A stretch of 64,000 nucleotides of DNA from the NCBI GenBank assembly GCA_911728455.2, contig OU452227.1:24863414-24927413 (forward strand), written 5' to 3'. The DNA comes from Marthasterias glacialis (taxonomy: Eukaryota > Echinodermata > Asteroidea > Forcipulatida > Asteriidae). Made by a program: the position numbers and the translations under genes. Under the pieces are notes generated by a model. That model had not been told where the DNA came from. It worked only from the letters and a program-made list of their open reading frames with translations, and did no database searches. This document shows positions 11,301-21,339 of the stretch, piece after piece. How positions within the stretch are numbered: the stretch's first letter is position 1; every line of letters begins with the position of its first letter.

Positions 11301-14300
11301 TTAGCTTTCATCCATTTAAGGGAATTCAAAAGTAGCACAAAATGTGTTCCTGAGAGATATTCACTTCACAGGCCCTTCAACATTGTACAACGTGAATTTA
11401 GTTTTCAAATCCGATTTTAACTTGTAAGAGGTTTTATTTTCTTATTGTTTTGTGTAAGTGTCTGAAGACAAGAAGTGACGAGCCAATGACAATGTTTTTC
11501 ACCAGTGGTACGACAGGCAAACCCAAGATGGCTCAGCACACTCATGCTAGCTATGGCCTCGGTCACGTCATCACTGGAAAGTAAGTCAAACCAGGATTAG
11601 TGGTCTTCATTCAGCTAGGATAAAATAGGACGATCTGTCTTTATAAATAGCCTTGTACATCTGCCCATGTTTTAGGCATGGTGGTCCTTTGCTTGAAAAT
11701 CTGTTATGATTTGTCGTGATTATGGTGATCTGGGCCCAATTTCATGGCTCTGTGAACTAAAATGGCTTTTATTGGCTTGTGGTTTATTAATATAAATTTG
11801 TTTTTGTACATTCCAGATGCTTTTTGTCTGAGTGGAGTAATTTGTATATTCAATTTAGATTCTTAATCATTGTAATATCTCTGTTTGTTTGTTTTATGTT
11901 TTTTTGTGTAGGTACTGGTTAGACTTAACTCCCACTGACGTCCATTGGAACATCTCCGACCCTGGTTGGGCCAAGTCTGCATACAGCAACTTCTTTGCCC
12001 CATGGACCCAGGGAGCATGTGTTTTTATTCATGATACTCCAAAGTTTGATCCACTTTTAACACTTGAGGTAAATTTATCTTTTCCACAAAAACAATGATA
12101 TGTTGATGTGAATGTTTAACACCCTGTGCGCCCATTTGGCCTCTGGTGCTGCATACTCTTAAGGAGTTGAGATATTTTCAGGAATTTTTAAGGCCAGATG
12201 AACAAGGGTAATAATGTAAGAAGCTTTGAGAGGCCTACTTGGCTTGAAAAAGTGCATACTGAATACATGATAATATTATATAAGTATTATTATTATCTTT
12301 GTTTGTTCTTAGTTTCCAAAGTTTTGAACACTTTCAAAACTTGGGAGTGTCGTGGCTGAGCGGTCTAGTGCACTGGACTCAAGTTCTGGTCTTGTCATGG
12401 TTTGGTTTGGACCCTGGTCATGACACTTAATGTGTCCTTGAGCAAGACACTTAACCATAACTGCCTTGTCCTTTGAATAGAATGTTAAGCTGTTGGTCCA
12501 GTGAGTTGTGTAACGCACATAAAAGAACCCAGTACACTTTTTGGATAAGAGAATGGTTTTGGCCGCAGTGTTTCTGGCATGATTGCACTGCAGCACCTTG
12601 TAAACCTTTACAATGTGCTATGTAAATGGGTCTCATATTTCAAACTTAGCATATCTGTTGTTTAAATATAATAAATACAATGTGACTACCATAGATGAAG
12701 TGTTACATAAGAACTGAATATTGATTTTGTTATTATTTAAATCCAAGCAAAACACCAACAGTCATCCTTAATAATACACTTGTTTATTGATGTTTAAAGC
12801 TTTGCAAGGTGTAGATGATAAAAAGTAACCATTATTAACCATTTGTAAATCTGTTTTGGGAGCAGTGTTAGCTCTGAAAGACAAGCAGAGAATACTGTTC
12901 GAAATGGCAAGACCACAACAGCTCTTTCCAGCACCAACATTCCTCCAAAAAGACATTTACACATGGTTGTACCCGTAAGTTGTTACTATCAACTCTATCA
13001 TTTTATTTTTCTGTTTTTCTTATAACAGGTGTTGCAAAAGTATCCAATTAGTACATTATGTGCACCTGCTACAGTGTTTAGAATGATGGTACTGCATGAT
13101 CTGAAGATGTATAAACTCAAGTCTTTGCGGCATGTTGTTAGTGGTGGAGAACCTCTGGTAAGATTCTCTTAACAGTCTCCTTAAACTTTCTATTTAAGAA
13201 AATGCATATAGTCTGTCTTCAACGTGCTCATAATTATGTACCTTTGTAGCTCGAAGTATTTTGTGACGTACATTTTTCTTTTTTCCAGCACCTTGGAATA
13301 TGTTTGGTCATATATAGATGGTGCTTTAAAAATTTGTATTATTAGTAGTATTATTATTAAGAAATCTTTACAAATCCTTCAAAATCTTCTGGCTTCAAAG
13401 TGAATTGTGAAAAACACATCACTGTAGTAATAATACTCAGGTCAAATGTCTAGGTCATTATGGCTAAAACAATGGAAATGGTGTCTGGATGGTAACTCAA
13501 AAACTTGGTATATCAACTTGGTATGAAGCTCAGTCTTGGGATCCCCAAGAAGCTTATTGAAAAACCTTGTTGACCCCTTATGGGGTTGTCATAATATGGC
13601 ATCTTTCAACCATGAATCACTAATACAGTCAACATGTATACATTTATTAATCTCAAAGAATGAGATTAATCTCAGCAATGCATTTGTGTTTGTCAACACA
13701 TCCTTCTTGTTTTAACCCTAGCTTTCTCAAAGGCTTTGCAAAAGACTCTACTTGGGTCGAGGCATCAGGCCATTCATTTTTTTTGCATTTACGTCATATT
13801 GATTTGTAAGCAGTTTGCAACAGCTAATTCCACTTGTAATTTTGACATATAATTTGAACAGAATCCTGAAGTTATTGATGCATGGAAAGCAGGTACTGGA
13901 GGATTTATCTGTGAGGGCTATGGGCAAACGGAAACAGTAAGTGATATCTAACAACACATAGCTGGCTATTAAATCCTTGTGTGTCTGGCTTAAGGACAGA
14001 ATGAAAATGAAAGTGTGTAAGTTAAAAGTCATAAGCAATTAATGTGCATGAAAGTTGCTAATTATTTTGCCTTTCATAAATCATCCTAAGAAAGTTCAAT
14101 TCTGCAGGGGAATGGAATACAAATATTGAATGCTTGTGAGTGCATTATCGCTGAACATAATCATTATTCCACAAGGCAAAACCGAGTGAAATAATAAATG
14201 CCAGAATCCACCTAGTGATTATATTCTGAGACAAAGCAATAACGAAATGCATTCAATATCTGTTTTATATAATTGCCATATAGATCCTTATCATTTGAAT

Positions 14301-17300
14301 TTGTTCTCTGGGATTTTCTTTCTAGGTGTTATTGACTGGAATGTTCAAATGTCTTAAACCCAGACCAGGGTCCATGGGCAAGCCAGCCCCTGGGTATGAG
14401 GTTCACATCGTAGATGATGAAGGAAACCGTCTTCCACCAGGAGAAGAGGGTAACATAGGGGTACTTGTTAAACCTCATCGCCCTGTAGGACTCTTCACTC
14501 ACTATGTGGTGAGGATTTTATGTTCTCTTGCTTCTGCTAAATGCATTCTGCTCTGAATGGTTCACTATTTTTCCACCTGACTGCATCTGTTACACTAATG
14601 AACTTGTATGTGTGTCTTGTGCTGTCATTTAGCCTTTGAGAAAAACTCTTGAGAAAAAATAGATAGTTCCTGTTTGATGGAACACAGTGTCAAGTCGGCC
14701 ATCTTTAATGGCAAATCAATCATTTTTGGAATGCACAACTATGCGACATGCATAAAGGCTGGAGTTTTATCAAATTCCTTGCATGATTGATTGGTGACCC
14801 ATTTAATAGAATGCCTGACGCAGCTCAGAGCCAAAACCAAAGTTGCCCATAATGATGGCGTCTGTCAGTAACTTGAACATCTTTGATTTTATGTTCTCTT
14901 GAGATTAATCCAATTTTATATAACTTATACCCTAGTGGATAATTTTTAATGTAGCCCTTTCAAAAAATAAATTGAGTGTTAAGTCTTTCAGATAAAAAGT
15001 CTCTTCTGGGCTGGATTTTACAAAAAGATAAGATTGATCTTAACATGTGTATCAATCTGAATCGCTAAGCAAAGTGTAATGTCACAGTACAAATCAATAT
15101 GGTGATACTGACAACTCATCTTAAGATGAATCTTAGTGCTTTGTAAAATCGTGCCCTGATCTTCTGGCAGTTCTTCATTTATAAATCTTTAAGAGAGATT
15201 CAAAATTTTGTTTAAAAAGTCCAAGGTATGGTTTTGTATCTTAGACAAATACCAGAAGTTTGCTGAGCTTAAAATGAAGTTTTTGAAAAAAAGTAAACCT
15301 AAAAACTGGTAGTGTTCAGCGGCGAAGATAGGGTAAAATTTAGGGGTAACAGGGGAGGGCACAAGGGAGTGCACCATTTTTGATAGGGGGCATTTTGGCC
15401 AATTAAAACTGTAGTTTCCTTTTGCATTTTTCTTAAACTAACCTTTTTTCAGCACTCTTATGCCATTTACTATTTTTTTTTTAAATAATCTATCGTGGAG
15501 GTTAAACCAAATTAATTGTCTAAATGCAAATAGAAAAATATTTTAAAAAACATTGTAATTAATATATAAAAGCTTATGAAATGTAAAATTGTTTTCTGGT
15601 AAGTTTTAATCTCAAACGTGTTGGCAGTAAAGTTAGGCTGCCCCCTAGTTATCTGATGATTTTACTTATTGTTGTATCTCACAGGCAAAGACTTTAAATC
15701 TTCCGGTCATTATTATTCTTATTATCATTAGGATGATCCTGAGAGGACTGCTAAGTCATTTAAAGGAGATTACTACTTGACAGGAGACCGGGCAATGTGT
15801 GATGACGATGGTTATCTCTGGTTTGTAGGACGAGATGATGACATCATCAATTCAGCTGGGTAAGTAGAACCAAATTTATTTTCTTGTTTTGTTCCCTTTG
15901 TGAAAATCTTGTAGGTGATTCATGTACGTTGGAGACACTTATTTAGTCGAACCATCATCTTGCTGCATTACAATGTGTTATGTCTAGTGGTTCAAGTTTG
16001 TTACATACTCCACATGAGTTGCAAAAGTGAAACACATTTTTCTTAGACAGATATTCGATTAAAAAAAGGTTTGATCAAATTTTTAAAATTTCTGTTTTCT
16101 TTAAACGTTTAGAAAATTTCAAAACAGATTTCAAGGTGTTTTTTATTCAAACGACCTGACACTAATATTTTTCTGGTTTGATTTTTTTTTTGTAGATACC
16201 GTATTGGTCCATTTGAGGTGGAGAGCGCCCTCATTGAGCATCCAGCAGTAGCTGAGTCGGCTGTAGTCTCCTCTCCAGACCCTACAAGGGGAGAGGTAAA
16301 CACTTCTTTCCAAATGTCAGACAATTTGTTAAAAATTTCCATGGGTAGAACTTGGACTGGGACTATTATTCAAACTCTTGTTTAGTTATTTCTGTGCATA
16401 GGTAAGATTGAAAATATAAATGCTCACAGATTTACACATAACTTACATGGTATAAAAATAATCATGGTGCAAAATTTCCCTTGAAATATTTTTGCTTGAA
16501 GTGCTATAGTTTTTGAGAAATGAGTAAAACACTTAGTTTTGATCTCGCGAGTTCAAAACCTGAAGTTTGAAAACAATGAAAACACATAGTGGGGTTTTCA
16601 GTATTTTCTGATGACAGATTGAGCTTAAACTTTCACAGATTTTGTGTGTATATTGGGTCACACAAAGAAACTATACTGGTCTTTTACAATTACCAGTGTT
16701 GCCTGCTTGATTTCATCTGTTTTTCAATTTTGGTTGCTTAGGTCCCTAAAGCGTTTATTGTTCTAACTGAAGACTATAAATCCAAGGACAAGAAACAACT
16801 AGGAATAGAGATCCAGGAATACGTGAAAGGGATAACTGCACCATATAAATATCCTAGGAAGGTAAGATAAAATGGAATCTGGTCACTTCTGCACCTAGCG
16901 AATTCGGCACCTAGCAAACCGGCACCAGTAATTTCAGCACCTGGCAAAGTCGGCACCTAGCAAACTTGGCACCTAGCAAACTCAACACCTACCAAATGCA
17001 GCACCTAGCAAACTCGGAACCTCACAAACTTGGCACCTAGCAAACTCGGCACCTAGCAAACTCGGCACTAAGCAAACTCGGCACCTAGCAAACTCGGCAT
17101 CTAACAAACTCGGCACCTCACAAACTTGGCACCTAGCAAACTCGGCACTTAGCAAACTCGACACTTAGCAAACTCGGCATCTAGCAAACTCGGCACCTAG
17201 CAAACTCGTCACCTAGCAAACTTGGCACTAGCAAACTCGGCACCCAGCAACTCGGCACCTAGCAAACTCGGCACATAGCAAACTCGGCACCTAGCAAATT

Positions 17301-19090
17301 CGGCACATAGCAATCTCGGCACCTAGCAAACTCGGCACCTAGCAAACTCGTCACCTAGCAAACTTGGCACTAGCAAACTCGGCACCCAGCAACTCGGCAC
17401 CTAGCAAACTCGGCACATAGCAAACTCGGCACCTAGCAAATTCGGCACATAGCAAACTCGGCACCTAGCAAACTCGGCACCTAGCAAACTCGGCACCTAG
17501 CAAACTCGGCACCCAGCAACTCGGCACCCAGCAACTCGGCACCTAGCAAACTTGGCACCTAGCAAACTCGGCACTTAGCAAATTCGGCACATAGCAAACT
17601 CGGCACCTAGCAAACTCGGCACCTATCAAACTGGGCACCTATCAAACTCGGCACCCAGCAAATTCGGCACATAGCAAACTCGGCACCTAGCAAACTCGGC
17701 ACCTAGCAAACTCGGCACATAGCAAACTCGGCACATAGCAAACTCGGCACCTATCAAACTGGGCACCTATCAAAGTCGGCACTTAGCAAACTCGGCACCT
17801 ATCAAACTCGGCACCTAGCAAACTCGGTACCTAGCAACTCGGCACCTAGCAAACTCGGTACATAGCAAACTCGGCACATAGCAATCTCGGCACCCAGCAA
17901 TCTCGGCACCTAGCAAACTCGGCACCTAGCAAAAACAACACCTAGCAAACACGGCTCCCACAAACTCTGCACCCGCAAACTCGGAACTGTCAAAGTCGGC
18001 ACCTACCAAAGTTGCACCTAGCAAAGTTGGCACCTGGCAAAGGCGGCATATGCACCCAGTCCAAATTGGTCAATTACCGAAAAATGACCCTTCAAGGCGT
18101 TTTAAAGAACAGGTGCCGATATTGCTTGGTACCGAGTTTGTTAGTCAAAAATATATTGGTGCCGACTTTCTTGGTGTTGAGTTTGCTAGGTATCGAAGTG
18201 TCTGGTATGTGATGAAATAGATATTGAGTCAATTTGTTTGGTTCATTTTATATATTTTATACACAAGTTGCTCATGTAGAATAAGAAAATCTAATTAGTA
18301 TCCAACAGCAAAACACAGGTACATTTTAAGGGCCCTGGGCACAAGCAGTGGGGCGCCCCCCCCAAAAAAAAAAAAATAAAAAAATAAAAAAAATGAGATG
18401 GAAAAAAATGCACAAATAATTTTGTTTGATACAAAACTATGTCTTTACCCCCGCTTCCCCCCCACCACCCACAAGAAGAAAAATGAAAATGTCTGGTTAC
18501 TCCACAGGGGGTACAAGGGGTGCATGACTTTTCTTGGGGACATTTCTGGCTAATTAAAACTGTAGTTTTTGTTTGCATTTTTCTGAAACAAGCCCTTTAT
18601 CAGTGCTCTTGCCGTGAAGTTTACTAGTTTTTTATAACATGACCTGATGTGGAGGTAAAAACAAATTAATTTTCTACTTGTAAAAAAGAAAAATAGTTTT
18701 AAACATTGAAATTACTACATGACAGCTTATAAAATGTTACATTTTACTCCAATCATTCTTTCATGGTAAAGGTTCAGATTTCAAATGTGGGGTTGCTGGG
18801 GGTGGGGATCATCCCAATCCTCTGCTAGTGGGATCCTAGGAGCACACAGCCTTACTGACTGTCAGATTAGGGTTTTTTTCACACCTCAAATTTTTTTTTT
18901 ATTATGCAGTCATAAAAACCATTTACAAATAATGAATTCCAATTCTTCAAGTATTTATTTATTATCTTCATAATGTCTATACATGTTTCTATTTATTTTA
19001 TCCAAGATCGAGTTTGTGGCCGACTTACCCAAATCAGTGAGTGGTAAAATTCAACGAGTTTTACTGAGGAACAAAGAGTGGAACAGATAA
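5319..19090 (+). CDS. Acyl-CoA synthetase, medium-chain family (ACSM-like), 14 exons
   Basis: Exons: 5319-5618, 6378-6478, 7236-7348, 9509-9627, 10613-10729, 11459-11580, 11912-12068, 13029-13157, 13862-13936, 14326-14508, 15732-15859, 16196-16295, 16742-16861, 19007-19090. All junctions are GT/AG and the phases join into one 615-aa frame, close to the roughly 580 aa of vertebrate ACSM enzymes. ACSM enzymes activate medium-chain fatty or aromatic acids to acyl-CoA through an acyl-AMP intermediate in the mitochondrial matrix. Visible motifs: P-loop-like TSGTTGKPK (265-273), YGQTET (406-411), TGD (489-491), hinge GRDDDII (505-511), YRIGPFEVE, and the C-terminal catalytic lysine in SGKIQR (Lys602). 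The N-terminus is Arg-rich without acids up to about residue 33, as in a mitochondrial targeting peptide. The start is the first ATG in frame. A possible 3' splice site at 5350 means the first codons could instead come from an upstream exon. Confidence 0.93.
7806..8593. mobile_element. Non-autonomous DNA transposon in ACSM intron 3
   Basis: The element begins AATAGACCGATTG and ends CAATCGGTCTATT, a perfect 13-bp terminal inverted repeat. Subterminal matches extend the symmetry (CACGTGACCCC on the left, GGGGTCACGTG on the right). It is about 790 bp with no transposase coding capacity. GTG flanks both ends, which may be the target duplication. It abuts the LINE fragment that follows. Confidence 0.7.
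8594..9190 (+). mobile_element. 3' fragment of a second LINE (CR1/L2-like RT C-terminus), frameshifted
   Basis: The translated sequence includes [20 protein letters not shown], a [19 protein letters not shown] block, and [14 protein letters not shown] ending in SYLHRQAFG. This is the conserved C-terminal region after the RT domain in Jockey/CR1-type LINEs. The last part is in a different frame (from about 8888), so the copy is dead. The 3' end GGATACCGGCGCTCTATAA is followed by an ATT microsatellite tail (about 9172-9187), as in L2-like elements. It lies inside ACSM intron 3, sense to the gene. Confidence 0.8.
9661..9829. mobile_element. MITE, GGCAGCAGAC family, ACSM intron 4
   Basis: A foldback element. 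The left part AAGGTGGCAGCAGACCAGG is mirrored by CTGCTGCCCACCT on the right, and the outer ends are TGTCCCAAT and GTCCCATT. The same inverted arms occur at 58602-58762 and 63726-63848. Confidence 0.6.
10145..10525 (+). repeat. tRNA-derived SINE, family 3, ACSM intron 4
   Basis: The tRNA-like head has GATTAGCTCAGTGGT (A-box-like) and GGTTCAAATTCCGG (B-box-like). A body follows with GGGTTTTCAGTCCCTACCTG, TTCTTCATCATCTTC and ACCAGAAAGATATAATAAT, ending in an AAT-rich tail. Related bodies occur at 29860-30030 and 35100-35330. The right boundary is set by the AAT repeats. Confidence 0.55.
12344..12665 (+). repeat. tRNA-Leu-derived SINE, family 2, ACSM intron 7
   Basis: The head starts GAGTGTCGTGGCTGAGCGG, an A box of tRNA-Leu type. 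It then shows CTGGACTCAAGTTCTGG, which reproduces the anticodon arm of tRNA-Leu(CAA). The body contains GACACTTAATGTGTCCTTGA, AACCCAGTACAC, TTTCTGGCATGATTG and ATGGGTCTCATA. The same modules occur at 28912, 30475, 52303 and, headless, at 27945 and 54476, all on the plus strand. Confidence 0.75.
12780..12985. repeat. Dispersed foldback repeat, ACSM intron 7
   Basis: Sequence around AGCTCTGAAAGACAAGC, CTGTTCGAAATGGCAAGACC and ACATTCCTCCAAAAAGA is shared with 41735-41945, which is more symmetric. In both, a GCTCTGAA...GTTCGAAA core resembles, in decayed form, the hammerhead-like core described at 41277-41320. Confidence 0.5.
15010..15160. mobile_element. Small MITE in ACSM intron 10
   Basis: Terminal symmetry: GGGCTGGATTTTACAAAA at the left is mirrored by TTTTGTAAAATCGTGCCC-like sequence at the right, about 150 bp apart. 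An internal ATCTTAA / TTAAGAT pair adds to the foldback. It has no coding capacity. Confidence 0.55.
15310..15620. repeat. Dispersed repeat family R4 (ACSM intron 10)
   Basis: The segment contains AATTAAAACTGTAGTTT, a TTTGCATTTTTCT run and CAAATTAATT. The same series in the same order occurs at 18310-18760 in intron 13, in reverse orientation at 37030-37380, and in part at 25580-25660. No terminal repeats were identified, so the class is unknown. Confidence 0.55.
16385..16690. repeat. Dispersed repeat R5 (ACSM intron 12), relative of the 33.7-kb TTAA element
   Basis: It aligns by eye over about 290 bp with 33727-34074 (shared blocks AAATATAAATG, CACAGATTT, TTTTGCTTGAA, TTTTTGAGAAATGA). The terminal TTAAAG seen there is not preserved here. 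Confidence 0.55.
16885..18035. repeat. 16-bp satellite array in ACSM intron 13
   Basis: About 70 tandem copies of a 16-bp unit (GGCACCTAGCAAACTC), with variants such as CACATAG, CACCCAG and CACTTAG. A larger duplication of about 142 bp is visible: the block starting at the rare variant CTCGTCACC at 17205 recurs at 17347. Because 16 is not a multiple of 3, the short frames here that read as repeated Cys-Arg peptides are artefacts. It lies between ACSM exons 13 and 14. Confidence 0.95.
18110..18205. repeat. Inverted copies of the 16-bp satellite unit
   Basis: Just beyond the main array the unit recurs in the opposite orientation (GGTGCCGA, GGTACCGAGTTTGTTAG, GAGTTTGCTAGGTATCGA) in a degenerate form. 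Array plus inverted copies could form a hairpin in the ACSM pre-mRNA. Confidence 0.75.
18310..18760. repeat. Dispersed repeat family R4, second copy (ACSM intron 13)
   Basis: Same blocks as 15310-15620: TAATTAAAACTGTAGTTTTT, TTTGCATTTTTCTGAAAC, GTGGAGGTAAAAACAAATT. The left part adds C-rich and A-rich runs around 18355-18395. Confidence 0.5.
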
Positions 19091-19239
19091 TGCTTAGGAG
19101 AAATGAACCAAGTCATTCTTCATCTGCTACCTCAGTCACACTCTACCATGCCTGATATATTACGGCTGGAAATCTGTTTCTGGTAAGCAAAATTTGTCCG
19201 TGCTTAAATTGCAAGCCTGTGTGCTTGGATGTTTTTGAC

Positions 19240-19245
19240 AATAAA
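19240..19245 (+). terminator. Polyadenylation signal of ACSM-like gene
   Basis: A canonical AATAAA lies 150 nt after the ACSM stop codon (19088-19090), which gives a short 3' UTR. No other AATAAA lies between the stop and this site. Confidence 0.6.
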
Positions 19246-20586
19246 GTACAGAACTTTATGACAATGTATTTGTATCTTGGATAGAGAATATGATTTTGGT
19301 TTTACTCGTACACCAATATGTGTTAAGCACTGTATACTCAGTGCTTTCTCAAGTCCTGTGGGAAAAAATCCATAGGTATATTACTCGGTTTGGATTAGAA
19401 GCCAAGACCGCCATATTCTAGGGCAGATGTCTTGACCACTCGACCAACAAGCGTGCCTGGTGACGAGAGACAAGAAAATACATAAATATATTGCCTGTAA
19501 AACCCTCCTGGGTAGATGTTTGTGGAGTCACATCCCTATATGAGCGTTTGTGTTAAAACACGTCTAAATTAAATTAATTAAAATGATTGCAAGTGGTTTC
19601 TTGCATGAATTTTGGTTTTTAGAAAAGACGAAAGTCAATCAATTTTAAGTAATAAACCAAAAGGGAAAAACTAAATCAATTTTGGGTGAATGAAGAAAAA
19701 ATGACGGGTTTATGTGTCAAAGTTCTACCACCCTTTGTTGGCGGTCTCCCTATTTTGCCAATATCTTTGTTCAATAAATATTAAGGTTGTTGGTCACAGT
19801 GTTTAAAAAAACAGACATCTGGAGAGATACCTGTTTCCTAACAGGAGGGATTCGGAGACATGGCAAATTTTTCTTGACTTTCTGCCAGAGAACTATACAC
19901 TTTTGAAGACAAATGCATTCTTATTTTGTGCCCCTTTAAATTGCAGTGCTAAGATTGTGAAGGTGATGACCATGCAAATTTGGTTTGCCTCAAGCCAAAT
20001 TTATAGAGTTGCTTAAGCACATGAATATTGCTTGGTACAGAAACCACTTGCTGAGCAGAAAACAGAACACCATCCAATTTATTGTGTAGTGTACATTATT
20101 AAGTCTAGCTGGTGTCCTGCAAATTTGGAAATTAAGTCCGAAAAGCTGAGTGACAAGATTTTAGACAAAAAGATTTATAGAGAATATTGGTACAAGTAAT
20201 TAGTTAAAAAAGAAGAAGAAACTGTCACATAAAAAGTCATTTGTTTTATTTCATTATTATAGAATGTAGGCCTACTTGCAATGGGTTTCTAATAGAAGTG
20301 ACCTTTACATGGGAGTGACTTTTTACCATTTCTATACAATAGCATGGAGCTGGTAAATTGTAGACCTACATGTATGTGATATCTGCTGTATGGTTCATGG
20401 TCAACAGTGGGGGGCTGGGGGAAGTTCTAGTTTATGCCCAATTCAAAGAAATCCATCCAACCTATTGAAGTTCTTAATAAAGGGCAAGGGTCATGCATAG
20501 GCCACTGGTAAAGCTGGTTAGTTAACAGGGTGTAGCATAAGTTAACTGTGAAACAACATTTTGCGGGTAACAATCCATCGTCACAC
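19246..20586. other. Intergenic DNA downstream of ACSM, with one decayed SINE
   Basis: No coding exon was seen. A decayed antisense copy of SINE family 1 lies at about 19305-19470 (ACCAATATGTGTTAAGCAC, GTCCTGTGGGAAAAAATCC, GTCTTGACCACTCGACCA). A short relative of a dispersed repeat with AAATTTATAGAGTTGCTTAAGC lies near 19995. The remainder shows nothing recognisable. Confidence 0.5.
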
Positions 20587-20916
20587 TTAAAGGTAGAATA
20601 CAGGAATGGTATTCACCCAAAATGTTTTTATAAGTATCAGTCTGAAAGCTAACTGATTATAAAGTTCATACCAGTACCAATCTTCCATAGAAATATTTCT
20701 GTCTGAAATACTGTCGAAGTCTAGAAAATAGAGTTGAAAACCCCATTTTAATTTCGGTTGTAACAATGGAAATTGTGGACAATGTGTTTACATGCTGAAA
20801 CGTTTGCATGGTTTTTTACTTTTTTTCATTGGTATGTTTTATATATATATATATTATATGTTAAATCACACAAAGTAAGAACACTGCACTTTACCAATCC
20901 TACATTTTACCTTTAA
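20587..20916. mobile_element. TTAA-flanked MITE (piggyBac-like ends)
   Basis: The left end is TTAAAGGTAGAATACAGGA. The right end, read in reverse complement, is TTAAAGGTAAAATGTAGGA, so the terminal repeats match at 16 of 19 positions. TTAA at both ends is the target site used by piggyBac-type elements. Size is 330 bp with no ORF. Its internal sequence (GTAAGAACACTGCACT) recurs near 38175. Confidence 0.7.
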
Positions 20917-21339
20917 CATTACATGATACTTTGACTGGTTTTCTACTGTGTGAGTAGCAGCTTTTTCACTGCTCTCATAAAAGTCACAACAACTCTTTAC
21001 AAAATGAATAAAGCCTCTCAATTAACTCTAGCTATGCATCTAGGTTTAATTTGCTAACCATTTAAACGAAACTCATGAAAACCGTTTAACATTAATGTTT
21101 TTCAGCTGGCGGAACATTCACTGAGGAAAAATCCAGAGCTTGCTAATCTGTTATAGTTAAGCAAACATAACTAGTGAAAGAACGAGTCCGTGTAGGGTCC
21201 AGCGGCATGAGGGATCAGCAAACAACTTTGAGAATTTATATAAACGCAATCTTACATTATATTACAGTCCATTGCCCAACACTACATAGAGTAAAATACC
21301 AAGCAACAACAAAATAAACAGATAAAGGAAATTCTCAGA
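20917..21339. other. Intergenic DNA, nothing recognised
   Basis: AT-rich sequence between the TTAA element and the duplicated repeat block. No exon or RNA gene was seen. Confidence 0.4.

Noticed and set aside
16885-18035. Cys/Arg-rich repeat protein read from the 16-bp array
   Set aside because: The 16-bp period shifts frame at each copy and the array lies inside an intron bounded by good ACSM splice sites.
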